Shown piece by piece: positions 18,101 to 26,051 of a stretch of DNA of 64,000 nucleotides. Source of the DNA: Dyella lipolytica (GTDB lineage Bacteria > Pseudomonadota > Gammaproteobacteria > Xanthomonadales > Rhodanobacteraceae); NCBI RefSeq assembly GCF_030160075.1, contig NZ_BSNQ01000005.1, positions 62,001 through 126,000 on the forward strand. Reading direction: 5' to 3'. The translations under genes and the position numbers were made by a program. The notes below the pieces were generated by a model. It made no database searches and was not told where the DNA came from. It saw only the letters and a list, made by a program, of their open reading frames with translations. Within the stretch, counting starts at the first letter, position 1. Every line of letters begins with the position of its first letter.

Positions 18101-19648
18101 ATGAGTTTCCTGAGCAGGATGCTGCGCCACAAATCTGTCGAGCAATTGCAGGCGGAGGCGGGCCGGCGCGGCGATTTCCGTCGGGTGCTCGGCTTGTGGC
18201 AGCTCACCGCGATTGGCATCGGCGGCATCATCGGTGTCGGTATTTTCGTGCTGGCCGGACAGCAGGCGGCCATGAACGCGGGGCCGGCCGTGGCGTTGAG
18301 CTTCATCATCGCCGGCTTCGGCAGCGCTTGCGCCGCCCTGTGCTATGCGGAATTCGCCGGGCTGATTCCAGTCACGGGCAGCGCCTACACGTACGGCTAT
18401 GCGGTGCTGGGCGAATTTGTGGCCTGGATCATCGGCTGGGATCTGCTGCTGGAATACGCGCTGGTGGTGGCGGTGGTGGCGATCGGCTGGTCCGGCTATG
18501 TGCAGGTATTGCTGGGTTCGGTCGGTATCCATCTGCCGGAGTGGGCACAGCAAAGCATGAGCGCGCAGACGATGGAGTATTACCTGCAGCAGATGTTCGG
18601 CATGCATGGCGCGCAGGCGATCGCCGGCCCCAGCGACGGGCATCGCTTCAACGTGATTGCCGCCGCCATTTCGCTGCTGGTCGCCGCGCTGCTCACGATC
18701 CGCACCGAATGGGGCGCGCGCTTCAATACCGTGGTGGTGACGATCAAGGTGATCGGCGTGCTGCTGGTAGTGGGCGTGGGCGTGTTCTACGTCCATGCAG
18801 CGAACTGGCAGCCCTTCATTCCGACGCGCGTGATCGATGCACAAGGCGTGGGACATTTCGGTTGGGCCGGCGTGTTGACCGGCGCCAGCGTGGTGTTTTT
18901 CGCCGTGTTTGGTTACGACACGCTCACCACGGCCGCGGAGGAAGCCAAGCATCCGCAGCGCGATCTTCCCCGCGCGGTGCTGCTGTCGCTGGCCGTGGCG
19001 ATGGTTTTGTATATTGCGGTTTCGCTAGTGCTTACCGGCATTACGCACTACAGCCATTTGGGCGGTGATGCGTCGGTGTCCGACGCGTTCGAATCGATCG
19101 GCCTGCATTGGTTGAGCGTGACGATCGCGGCTGCTGCCGTGATCGGTGTGACGAGTGTGCTGTTTGCCTTCATGCTCGGCGCGGCGCGCATCTGGTTTGC
19201 GCTGGCGCGCGACGGTTTGCTGCCGGCGTGGTTTGCGCATATCCATCCGCGCTTCGGCACGCCAGCGCGACCGACGGTGATCCTGGGCGTATTCACTGCG
19301 CTGGTGGCAGGGCTGCTGCCGATCGGCGAAGTGGCGGAGCTGGTGAACATCGGCACGCTCAGCGCGTTCATCATCATTTGCACTGCAGTGCTGGTGCTGC
19401 GCCTGCGCAAGCCGCATGTGCCGCGCAGTTTCCGCGCACCTGCGCTGGCCGTCGTGGCACCGCTCGGCGTGCTGTTTTCGCTGCTGTTGATCTTCGGGGT
19501 GCCGTGGTCGGATACCGATGGCTGGCATCGCATCGGTGGCCTGCCGTGGATCACCTTCGAACGCTTCATTATCTGGATGGTGCTGGGCTGCCTGGTCTAT
19601 TTCGGATACGGCATGCGGCATAGCCGGTTGGAAAATCCGAAGTCATAG
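18101..19648 (+). CDS. APC-superfamily amino-acid permease (cationic amino acid transporter type)
   Basis: 515 residues from the ATG at 18101, with ggggagag six bases upstream; longer in-frame starts lack this site and a hydrophobic continuation. The core LTAIGIGGIIGVGIFVLAGQQAA is helix 1 with the GIGxxIGxGIF substrate-contact motif, followed by SAYTYGYAVLGEFVAWIIGWDLLLEYAL, VFFAVFGYDTLTTAAEEAKHPQRDLPRAV and LGAARIWFALARDGLLP. About twelve to fourteen helices fit the CAT/YfnA branch. The substrate cannot be fixed from sequence. It is a single-gene unit. Confidence 0.9.
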   Translation: MSFLSRMLRHKSVEQLQAEAGRRGDFRRVLGLWQLTAIGIGGIIGVGIFVLAGQQAAMNAGPAVALSFIIAGFGSACAALCYAEFAGLIPVTGSAYTYGYAVLGEFVAWIIGWDLLLEYALVVAVVAIGWSGYVQVLLGSVGIHLPEWAQQSMSAQTMEYYLQQMFGMHGAQAIAGPSDGHRFNVIAAAISLLVAALLTIRTEWGARFNTVVVTIKVIGVLLVVGVGVFYVHAANWQPFIPTRVIDAQGVGHFGWAGVLTGASVVFFAVFGYDTLTTAAEEAKHPQRDLPRAVLLSLAVAMVLYIAVSLVLTGITHYSHLGGDASVSDAFESIGLHWLSVTIAAAAVIGVTSVLFAFMLGAARIWFALARDGLLPAWFAHIHPRFGTPARPTVILGVFTALVAGLLPIGEVAELVNIGTLSAFIIICTAVLVLRLRKPHVPRSFRAPALAVVAPLGVLFSLLLIFGVPWSDTDGWHRIGGLPWITFERFIIWMVLGCLVYFGYGMRHSRLENPKS

Positions 19649-19796
19649 CGCAACGGGTAGTCATGACCTCTGGCAGGGGAGAGCAGGTGGGGCCTTGGCT
19701 CTAACATGGGTCGGTAAACCGTCAGGTCGGCGGTAGTCACCCACCTGCTGTTCCTGCGGACGCTCCGCGCGGACAGTGTCTGCCCGGAGTTGTCCA

Positions 19797-21728
19797 GTGA
19801 AATTCAGTTCGATGCGTTTTAGCTTGATCGCCGCTGCTGTCATGGCGGCCTGCTCTCTGTCGGCCACGGCGTTTGCCCAGTCGGAATCTACGGATGCGCC
19901 GCCACCGGTGGATCAGCCGTACGCAGGGATGTTGACCGTCAACGTGGATCTGACCGACGCGGGCAAGCGCATCTTCCGTTCGCACGAAAGCATTCCGGTG
20001 AAGCCGGGTGCGCTTACGCTGTTTTATCCGAAGTGGATTCCCGGCGAGCATGCGCCGTCGGGCCCGGTGCAAAACGTGTCCGGCCTGATCATTCGCGCCG
20101 ACGGCAAGCAGCTGCCATGGCGGCGCGACCTGCGCGAGATGTTTGCGATTCACCTCCATGTGCCGCAGGGCGTGAGCCAGCTCGATCTCGAATTCCAGTT
20201 TCTCTCGCCGGGTGACGGCGAAGGCAGCAACTTCGGCGCCAGCGCATCGGCCACGCCGGATCTGGTCGACATGGAGTTCAATCAGGTGGCCTTCTATCCC
20301 GCCGGTTACTACACACGGCAGATCCAGATCCAGCCGACGGTGCAATTGCCCGTGGGCTGGAAGTTCGGTTCGGCGCTGGAGGTGGACAACCAATCCGGCA
20401 ACACCATCCACTTCAAGCCGTTGAGCTTCAACAACTTCGTCGACTCACCGCTGATCGCCGGCGCCAACTTCAATCGCGTCGACCTCGATCCGGGTGCGAA
20501 CGTGCCGGTACATTTGAATGTCGTAGGCGACGCGGCGAAAGACGTAAAGCTCACCGACAAACAGCTCGAGCAACAGCGCAATGTCGTCAAGCAGACCAAC
20601 TTGCTGTTTGGCGCCCATCACTATAATCACTACGACTTCTTGCTCACGCTGTCGGACCACACCGGCCATTTCGGTCTGGAACATCACCAGTCCAGCGACG
20701 ATCGCCTGCCGGCCAACTTCTTCACCGATGACGACATGCATCTGCTCGCGGCCAGCCTGATGCCGCATGAATTCGTGCACTCGTGGAACGGCAAATTCCG
20801 TCGTCCCGCCGATCTTTGGACAGCCAACTTCAACACACCGATGCAGGACGACCTGCTGTGGGTGTACGAAGGCCTGACCGACTATTGGTGCGGCATCCTC
20901 ACCGCCCGCGCCGGTTTGTGGACGCCTGATCAGTACCGCGATTCGATGGCCAACATCGCCGCTGAGATGACTTACCGCACCGGTCGCTCATGGCGCTCGC
21001 TGCAGGACACGGCCGATGCCGCACCGCTCACCTATTACGGTTCCGAAAGCTGGATCAACTGGATTCGCGATACCGACTTCTATCCGGAAGGGCAGCTGCT
21101 GTGGCTCGACGTCGACACCAAGATCCGCGAGCTGAGCGGTGGCAAGCATTCGCTGGATGACTTCGCGCATGCGTTCTATGGCATGGACAACGGCAGCTAC
21201 GTCACCAAGACCTACAGCTTCGACGACGTGGTCAGCACGCTCAATCAAGTGCAGCCGTTCGACTGGGCGAAGTTCCTGCACGATCGTCTCGACTACACCG
21301 GCGCGGAGTTGCCCGAGCACGGCATCGAGCGCGGCGGCTGGAAGCTGGTATTCAACGGCACTCAAAATGCCGAGGAAAAGGCCGGCGAAGGTGTCCGTCA
21401 CGGCGCGAATCTCGCGTATTCGATCGGACTGGTCGTCAATCAGAGCGGCCGCATCGGCGACGTGCAGTGGAACGGTCCGGCGTTCCAGGCCGGGTTGGTA
21501 CCGGGCCTCACGGTCGTCGCCGTCAACGGTCGCGATTTCTCCACCGATGCGCTGAAGGATGCGATTACCGCCGCGAAGTCCTCGCAAGCGCCGATCGAAT
21601 TGCTGGTCAAGAACGTCGACGTGTACAGCACGGTGAAGGTCGATTACCACGGCGGCCTGCGCTATCCGCATCTGGTGCGCGCAGACGGCAAGGACCTGAT
21701 CGGGGCCATCGTCGCGCCGCGCAAGTAA
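19797..21728 (+). CDS. M61-family (glycyl aminopeptidase-type) metallopeptidase with C-terminal PDZ domain
   Basis: 643 residues from a GTG at 19797, with ggag seven bases upstream. A signal peptide (MRFSLIAAAVMAACSLSATAFAQ within the first 28 residues) sends it to the periplasm. The N-terminal beta domain is about 40-230. The zinc-binding HEFVH lies at 324-328, followed by SWNGKFRRP and YEGLTDYW (357-364), which supplies the third ligand. A PDZ domain at about 520-620 (GRIGDVQWNGPAFQAGLVPGLTVVAVNG) matches M61 architecture. It probably trims peptides in the periplasm. A long hairpin follows the stop. Confidence 0.9.
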   Translation: MKFSSMRFSLIAAAVMAACSLSATAFAQSESTDAPPPVDQPYAGMLTVNVDLTDAGKRIFRSHESIPVKPGALTLFYPKWIPGEHAPSGPVQNVSGLIIRADGKQLPWRRDLREMFAIHLHVPQGVSQLDLEFQFLSPGDGEGSNFGASASATPDLVDMEFNQVAFYPAGYYTRQIQIQPTVQLPVGWKFGSALEVDNQSGNTIHFKPLSFNNFVDSPLIAGANFNRVDLDPGANVPVHLNVVGDAAKDVKLTDKQLEQQRNVVKQTNLLFGAHHYNHYDFLLTLSDHTGHFGLEHHQSSDDRLPANFFTDDDMHLLAASLMPHEFVHSWNGKFRRPADLWTANFNTPMQDDLLWVYEGLTDYWCGILTARAGLWTPDQYRDSMANIAAEMTYRTGRSWRSLQDTADAAPLTYYGSESWINWIRDTDFYPEGQLLWLDVDTKIRELSGGKHSLDDFAHAFYGMDNGSYVTKTYSFDDVVSTLNQVQPFDWAKFLHDRLDYTGAELPEHGIERGGWKLVFNGTQNAEEKAGEGVRHGANLAYSIGLVVNQSGRIGDVQWNGPAFQAGLVPGLTVVAVNGRDFSTDALKDAITAAKSSQAPIELLVKNVDVYSTVKVDYHGGLRYPHLVRADGKDLIGAIVAPRK

Positions 21729-21767
21729 GACAATATGCGCGATTGAACGCTCGCGCCCGATGACCCG

Positions 21768-21795
21768 ACAACGGCCGCCCCCGGGCGGCCGTTGT
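21768..21795 (+). terminator. Strong hairpin after the M61 peptidase
   Basis: ACAACGGCCGCCC (21768-21780) and GGGCGGCCGTTGT (21783-21795) are perfect reverse complements over thirteen bases with a two-base centre. Only a weak T-rich tail (atttaat) follows. It sits 40 bases after the M61 stop and just before the sigma-28 promoter of the HDOD gene, so it likely insulates the two. Confidence 0.75.
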
Positions 21796-21823
21796 ATTTA
21801 ATGCCCCCCATCGTCGCAAGGAA

Positions 21824-21850
21824 TCAAGATCCAGGCGGCCTTGCCGATAC
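21824..21850 (+). promoter_or_regulatory. Sigma-28 (FliA) promoter of the HDOD gene
   Basis: TCAA at 21824-21827, exactly 15 bases, then GCCGATAC at 21843-21850. This matches the TAAA-N15-GCCGATAA consensus at 10 of 12 positions. Transcription would start near 21857, about 80 bases before the ATG at 21936. Confidence 0.75.
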
Positions 21851-21935
21851 ACCTGTATGGGCGAATGCCGCCAAGTGCCTTGCAGCTGAGGCGATCGGCG
21901 GAAATTCGCATGGCTTGGACCAGGCGAGAAGGGCT

Positions 21936-22973
21936 ATGGGCGCATTCTGGAAGCGGCTGTTCACGCGCGAGGCGACACAAGAGCGCCCGCGTTTCAGCGT
22001 GGTCTTGCCATGGCCCGAAGAACCACCTACGGCGGAGCAGGCGAGCGCACTGAGCAGCGCCGATATCCAGGACTGGTTCTACCGCCTGGTATTGGGCATG
22101 CCTGGCTCCGATGCGACCGAGCTGCGCCAGCCGGAGCAGGTGATGCTTCGACGGCTTGACGAACTTTGCGGCGGCGACCGTTTCGATATCACCACCCTGC
22201 CGCGTCTGCCGGAAGTGTTGCCGCAGCTGCTGCGCCTGCTTAAGAGCGAGAACTCCGACGGCATCAAGGTCGCCAAACTGATCGGCCGCGATCCGGTGCT
22301 GGTCGGCGAGGTGATGCGGGTCAGCCGCAGCGCGCATTACCGCACTGCCAGACCGATCTCGAGCCTTCAGCATGCGGTGGTACTGCTGGGGCACGATGGC
22401 TTGCGCCAGATGGTGACGCAGCATGTGATGAAGCCGATTTTGCAAGCCAGTGCGGGCATGCTCGGCCACGCCGCCGGTCAGCGCTTATGGGATCACGCGG
22501 AACGTTGCGCGCATGCCAGCATGTATTTGGCGAAGGGGCACGGCGATCCGTTCGAGGCTTATCTGGCGGGTGTCGTCTGCAACGCGGGCCTAGGCGCAAT
22601 GATTCGCGTACTCGATCAGGAGGCACCACCGACCTTGGGCGTCTTCAGTCGCCGCTTCCTTGCGGGCTATGTGAGCATGGCCAACCATCTCACGCTCCGC
22701 GCGGCGAGACATTGGGAGCTGCCGCCGAACGTGATCGAAGCATTGCGCGAGCGACAGGAAGTCAGGTCCAAATCGCCGGTTACCGAATTGGGGAATGCGC
22801 TGTTGGCGGCCGATCATCTGGCGATGATTCAGATGCTGGCGGACAATCACGTGATCGATCGGAGTACGCCGCCGGCGCAGGGGCGTGGGGATCGGTTGCC
22901 GGATGTGTTGGTGGATCGGGCGTTGCAGGAGTTGCGGCGGAATTTTCGGCAGAATGAGATGTATGCGGTGTGA
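21936..22973 (+). CDS. HDOD-domain regulatory protein
   Basis: 345 residues from the ATG at 21936. That start has gagaaggg just upstream and lies downstream of the sigma-28 promoter; longer in-frame starts near 21792 fall inside the M61 terminator. The N-terminal ~100 residues are unassigned. The HDOD domain spans about residues 100-300 (TTLPRLPEVLPQLLRLL, AKLIGRDPVLVGEVMRVSRSAHY, ISSLQHAVVLLGHDGLRQMV, HAERCAHASMYLA). HDOD proteins are HD-like regulators without phosphohydrolase residues and often feed into c-di-GMP, motility or chemotaxis control. The FliA promoter puts it with the late flagellar genes. It converges on the EAL-HDOD gene. Confidence 0.82.
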   Translation: MGAFWKRLFTREATQERPRFSVVLPWPEEPPTAEQASALSSADIQDWFYRLVLGMPGSDATELRQPEQVMLRRLDELCGGDRFDITTLPRLPEVLPQLLRLLKSENSDGIKVAKLIGRDPVLVGEVMRVSRSAHYRTARPISSLQHAVVLLGHDGLRQMVTQHVMKPILQASAGMLGHAAGQRLWDHAERCAHASMYLAKGHGDPFEAYLAGVVCNAGLGAMIRVLDQEAPPTLGVFSRRFLAGYVSMANHLTLRAARHWELPPNVIEALRERQEVRSKSPVTELGNALLAADHLAMIQMLADNHVIDRSTPPAQGRGDRLPDVLVDRALQELRRNFRQNEMYAV

Positions 22974-23013
22974 GTTTGTTTTGTCGCGGGGTTGTTCGCC
23001 TGCGGCGTGGTTT

Positions 23014-23086
23014 CGGACCCTTCGGGCCCGAGTCACTTTTCTTTGCGTGCCCAAAGAAAAGTAACCAAAAGAAAGGGCACCCTAGG
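23014..23086. repeat. Non-coding repeat element with double hairpin
   Basis: A CGGACCC-TTC-GGGCCCG hairpin (one mismatch) at 23014-23030 is followed by a perfect eleven-base-pair inverted repeat, ACTTTTCTTTG (23035-23045) and CAAAGAAAAGT (23052-23062), and a purine-rich tail ending in CCTAGG. From memory this wording recurs in intergenic spaces of many Xanthomonadales and some pseudomonad genomes. There is only one copy in this window. It lies between two convergent genes and may also help end transcription. Confidence 0.6.
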
Positions 23087-23142
23087 AGCCCCGAGTAGAG
23101 CGGCGCGCGTCCATGCGCGATCAATCAGAAGGAAAGAGGACG

Positions 23143-24429
23143 TCAATGCGCCCGCTGTTCGGCAAACGAATAAACCTGATCCGCCCACTGCGTAGCCGCA
23201 AAATACGCCCCCGCCATCTTCCGAATATTCTGCGGTTGCATCTGACCGCTACGCAGATCTCCCGCTTCCCAGGCATAAATCTGCGCAAGCATCGGCGCAA
23301 ACGGCCCGCGATCCTCGACCAGCGCTTCGCGGATCTCAGGCGCCAGCGGCAAATGGCTCAATACGAATTCCATCGGTGCGCACAATAAGGTGTCGAGCAA
23401 CGAAAGCAGCCCGGCCATGAATGCCATGTCCTGCTGTTCGGTTGGCATGCCCTGCGCGAGCTTCTCGCACATATGCGCGCGAATCAGCGCGGCGCGCAGC
23501 AGTTCCGGCGGACGATCATCCATGCTGCTGAGCGCCATGGTGTTGATCCAGTTGCGCATGCGTGCGAGGCCGAAAAAGATCGCGGCCTGCTGGATGGATT
23601 TCAGTTGCCGCGGCAATGCGAAGTAAGCGGAATTCACGCAGCCGAGCAGTTTGTAGCTGAGTACGGCATCGTCGCGAATGATCTCGCCCAGTTCGACCGG
23701 TCCCCCATGACTGTCCTGCAGCGCGCCCATCAAACGCAGCAGGCTCAGGCGATTGGGTGTCAGTACCGGTACCTCGATCTGCTGCGGTACCAACAGATAG
23801 CGGCCCTGGATCGCTTGGAATGGCAGGTTTTTGCAGTGACCGTAGGTGAGGTGGTCATCGACATTGCCGGCGATCACGCCGAGGCCGCGTTCGTACAGTT
23901 GATGGCAGCGTATCGCCAGTGTTTCGGCGTCCAGCGCCTTGGCGTCGATGCGCACGTAGCGCGCCAATCGCAGCAGGGGTTCGAGCGGGCCGTGGGGTTC
24001 GCACGCACCGGGATCGAGGTCGCCGAGATCCAGCATCAGCGGACAGTTGCGCAGTGCGAGCTGCTGCAGACGCTGTAGCAATGCGGCATCGCGTACTTGA
24101 AAGGGATCGATGATGATGCCGAGTCGTGGCGTGTGCGCCAGGATATCGGTCTGCTCCAGCAGCAGTGAGCGCGAGAGGCGCATGAAGGCGCGGTTGCCAC
24201 GCACCAGTCGCGTGATCGCGCCGTCGGTGATGCCAGAAACAATACCGCCATGCAACGTAGTGTCGGCGTCGGTGCCTGCGCCTTGGCGATAGAACACCAG
24301 TTCATAGGCGAACAGCTCTTCTTCGCGATCCAGTATCGGGCTGCGCACTACCGGCAGCAGCATGTCGCTAAGCGCGTTGGGGACGTCGTTGCTCGACGTG
24401 GCGGTCGCGGGAGCTGTACTCGTCATCAT
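23143..24429 (-). CDS. Degenerate EAL plus HDOD protein (YuxH/CdgJ type)
   Basis: 428 residues. Residues about 20-215 have an EAL-fold (VRSPILDREEELFAYELVFY, GIIIDPFQVRD, LMLDLGDLD, YVRIDAKALD, VIAGNVDDHLTY, FQAIQGRYLLVP), but the catalytic E-A-L is replaced by E-L-V and metal-ligand motifs are eroded, so phosphodiesterase activity is unlikely. Residues about 220-400 are an HDOD domain (NRLSLLRLMGALQD, DAVLSYKLLGCVNSAYF, IQQAAIFFGLARMRNWINTMALS). This is the architecture of YuxH/CdgJ-like proteins, some of which affect motility. It follows flgN by 79 bases in the same direction and probably shares the flgM sigma-28 promoter. A short GC hairpin in that gap may attenuate it. Confidence 0.85.
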   Translation of the reverse strand: MMTSTAPATATSSNDVPNALSDMLLPVVRSPILDREEELFAYELVFYRQGAGTDADTTLHGGIVSGITDGAITRLVRGNRAFMRLSRSLLLEQTDILAHTPRLGIIIDPFQVRDAALLQRLQQLALRNCPLMLDLGDLDPGACEPHGPLEPLLRLARYVRIDAKALDAETLAIRCHQLYERGLGVIAGNVDDHLTYGHCKNLPFQAIQGRYLLVPQQIEVPVLTPNRLSLLRLMGALQDSHGGPVELGEIIRDDAVLSYKLLGCVNSAYFALPRQLKSIQQAAIFFGLARMRNWINTMALSSMDDRPPELLRAALIRAHMCEKLAQGMPTEQQDMAFMAGLLSLLDTLLCAPMEFVLSHLPLAPEIREALVEDRGPFAPMLAQIYAWEAGDLRSGQMQPQNIRKMAGAYFAATQWADQVYSFAEQRAH

Positions 24430-24508
24430 GTTGTCGATACCGGGCGATAGCGGGGTCTATCTCCTCCCCCTGCAAGCAGGGTGGGAGTACATCAAGTGCA
24501 ACGACATT

Positions 24509-24955
24509 TCATACTTGAGCAAGTGGTACCGAGCGATGCGTGCCTTGCACTGCTCCGTTCGGGCTGTAAGTGCTGTTCTGCGCATCCGTGCCGGTGAGCA
24601 CGGAAAGCGCGCGTCGCACTTGCGTCAATCGCTGGCCGACGAGCGCGCCATTGCGCTGGTTCTTGTCGCGGCAGGTGGCTAGCGATGTCAGCAGTTCGCG
24701 CCAGGTGGCTTCCATTTGCTGCGCGGCTTCGGTGGATGTGCTGCTCAGGTGCAGGCGTTCCACGTCGAGTTGTTCGAGCCTGCGCATCAGCATCTGCTTG
24801 GCCTCACCAGCACGGTTGAGTGCTTTGGCGTCGGCGCAGTCGAGTGCTTCGCGCTCTTCGTCCAGGACAACGATCAATTGCGCCGTGGTCGCGCTCATTT
24901 CGTCCAGGACGGTGCGCAAGGCGGCACCGAATTCGGCCTGCAGATGGGGGCTCAT
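24509..24955 (-). CDS. flgN: FlgN, export chaperone for hook-associated proteins FlgK and FlgL
   Basis: 148 residues, all-helical: LQAEFGAALRTVLDEMSATTAQLIVVLDEEREAL, then an AGEAKQMLMRRLEQLDVER helix and a conserved GALVGQRLTQVRRALSVLTG helix near the C terminus, followed by a Y-S-P-N-G motif common to FlgN tails. FlgN binds FlgK and FlgL in the cytoplasm and hands them to the export gate. The ATG is four bases after the flgM stop, so the two are translationally close. Assignment rests on pattern and position and is secure given flgA-flgM-flgN order. Confidence 0.88.
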   Translation of the reverse strand: MSPHLQAEFGAALRTVLDEMSATTAQLIVVLDEEREALDCADAKALNRAGEAKQMLMRRLEQLDVERLHLSSTSTEAAQQMEATWRELLTSLATCRDKNQRNGALVGQRLTQVRRALSVLTGTDAQNSTYSPNGAVQGTHRSVPLAQV

Positions 24956-24959
24956 GTCA

Positions 24960-25268
24960 TCACTTGCCGCTGATCTGGCTTTCCAACGAGGTGAGGCGAT
25001 CGGCGATGGCGTTGGGGTCGACCTTGTAAGTGCCCGCGGCCAGCGATTGCTTGATCTGTTCGACGCGCGCGGTGTCGACCGGACTGTTCGTGCTGCTCGC
25101 CTGATGTAGCGCGCGGGCGGAATCGGTCAGTTTCACGCTGTCGCTGGTCTGCGGCGCCGTCGTGCCGGAGGCGGTGCTGGTCGTCGATGCCTGACTGGCG
25201 CTGTTGTCCGTGCTGGTGTTGGCCAGCGGGAGCTGCGGCAATCCGTTTGAAGAAATGGTTGTGTTCAT
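24960..25268 (-). CDS. flgM: FlgM, anti-sigma-28 factor
   Basis: 102 residues from the ATG at 25268, which has aagga four bases upstream; a longer version would run through its own promoter. The N-terminal half is Ser/Thr-rich and disordered. The C-terminal half (SDSVKLTDSARALHQA, VDTARVEQIKQSLAAGTYKVDPNAIADRLTSLES) is the FliA-binding helical region. FlgM holds FliA inactive until the hook is finished and it is exported. A sigma-28 promoter directly upstream gives negative feedback on its own activator. Confidence 0.93.
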   Translation of the reverse strand: MNTTISSNGLPQLPLANTSTDNSASQASTTSTASGTTAPQTSDSVKLTDSARALHQASSTNSPVDTARVEQIKQSLAAGTYKVDPNAIADRLTSLESQISGK

Positions 25269-25308
25269 GGTCCTTGGCATTCTCTTGTGAGGATGGGCCC
25301 TGCAAGGG

Positions 25309-25335
25309 GTATCGGCGTCCCCCGGAGAAACTTTA
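25309..25335 (-). promoter_or_regulatory. Sigma-28 (FliA) promoter of flgM-flgN
   Basis: On the minus strand TAAA (25335-25332), 15 bases, then GCCGATAC (25316-25309). The -35 is perfect and the -10 differs at one base. It lies between the flgA stop and the flgM ATG, with transcription starting about 30 bases before flgM. Confidence 0.88.
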
Positions 25336-25358
25336 ATACCGCCGGTGGCATGCATTTA

Positions 25359-26051
25359 CTAAGGTAATGCCTGTACCTCGCCGGCCCCAAGCACCACGCC
25401 ATCGATAATCCGGCCGGAGTTGCCGTTGCGCACCCGCAAGTGGGCACCTGTATCGCCGCTATCGAGCGCCATGCCGGAGGTACGCACCTCGATCCCGTCG
25501 ATCTGCGCGATCAGGGCAACCTCCTCACCGGCGCGGACTATCTCGCGACCGTTCAAATCGCCCGGCTCCAGCACGACTCCCGCGATCAGCGGCCTGGCCA
25601 GGGCGTGGCCGCTGATCTGGTCGAGATTTTCTATATAGCCATAGCCCAGCCGGGCGATGTCGCGCTCTTCGGCGTGCACGTCGGCGGGTCCGGCGATATC
25701 GCCGCGCGCCAGCGGACGACTGGTGACCAGCACCTGGCGGAACACCTGCATCTGCACGGGCACCTGGATCGTCCAGCCCGGACTGCCTGTGCAGCTAACG
25801 GCCACCGCGACGCGTGACGGTGTTCCCTGGCGAGTGGGCAGATGCGCCTGCAACGCATGAGGACACTCGGCCAGGCGCAGGCGCGGGTTAAGCACGGTCG
25901 GTGCGATGACTACCCGGCTACCCGCTTGCCCGTATTGCGCGCGCACGGCCTGTTCGGCCACGGCACGCAATGCAGCAGGCGTCGTGTCGGCCAGCGCGGT
26001 GTTCGCGAAGGCGACGATGGCGAGCAGCAGGGCGGCCGTGAGCGGTTTCAT
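25359..26051 (-). CDS. flgA: FlgA, periplasmic P-ring assembly chaperone
   Basis: 230 residues with a signal peptide ([21 protein letters not shown]). Middle part [14 protein letters not shown] and [23 protein letters not shown] domain from about residue 108 ([73 protein letters not shown]), the FlgA signature. It helps FlgI form the P ring. Its start overlaps the stop of the upstream MCP gene by four bases (ATGA), so the two are translationally coupled. Confidence 0.94.
   Translation of the reverse strand: MKPLTAALLLAIVAFANTALADTTPAALRAVAEQAVRAQYGQAGSRVVIAPTVLNPRLRLAECPHALQAHLPTRQGTPSRVAVAVSCTGSPGWTIQVPVQMQVFRQVLVTSRPLARGDIAGPADVHAEERDIARLGYGYIENLDQISGHALARPLIAGVVLEPGDLNGREIVRAGEEVALIAQIDGIEVRTSGMALDSGDTGAHLRVRNGNSGRIIDGVVLGAGEVQALP

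Noticed and set aside
18097-18104. GCCGATGA just before the amino-acid permease as a sigma-28 -10 box
   Set aside because: It overlaps the start codon, and the position 15 bases upstream reads TTTG instead of a TAAA-like box.
21792-21935. Longer N terminus of the HDOD protein
   Set aside because: It would begin inside the M61 terminator hairpin, upstream of the sigma-28 promoter, and lacks a ribosome site.
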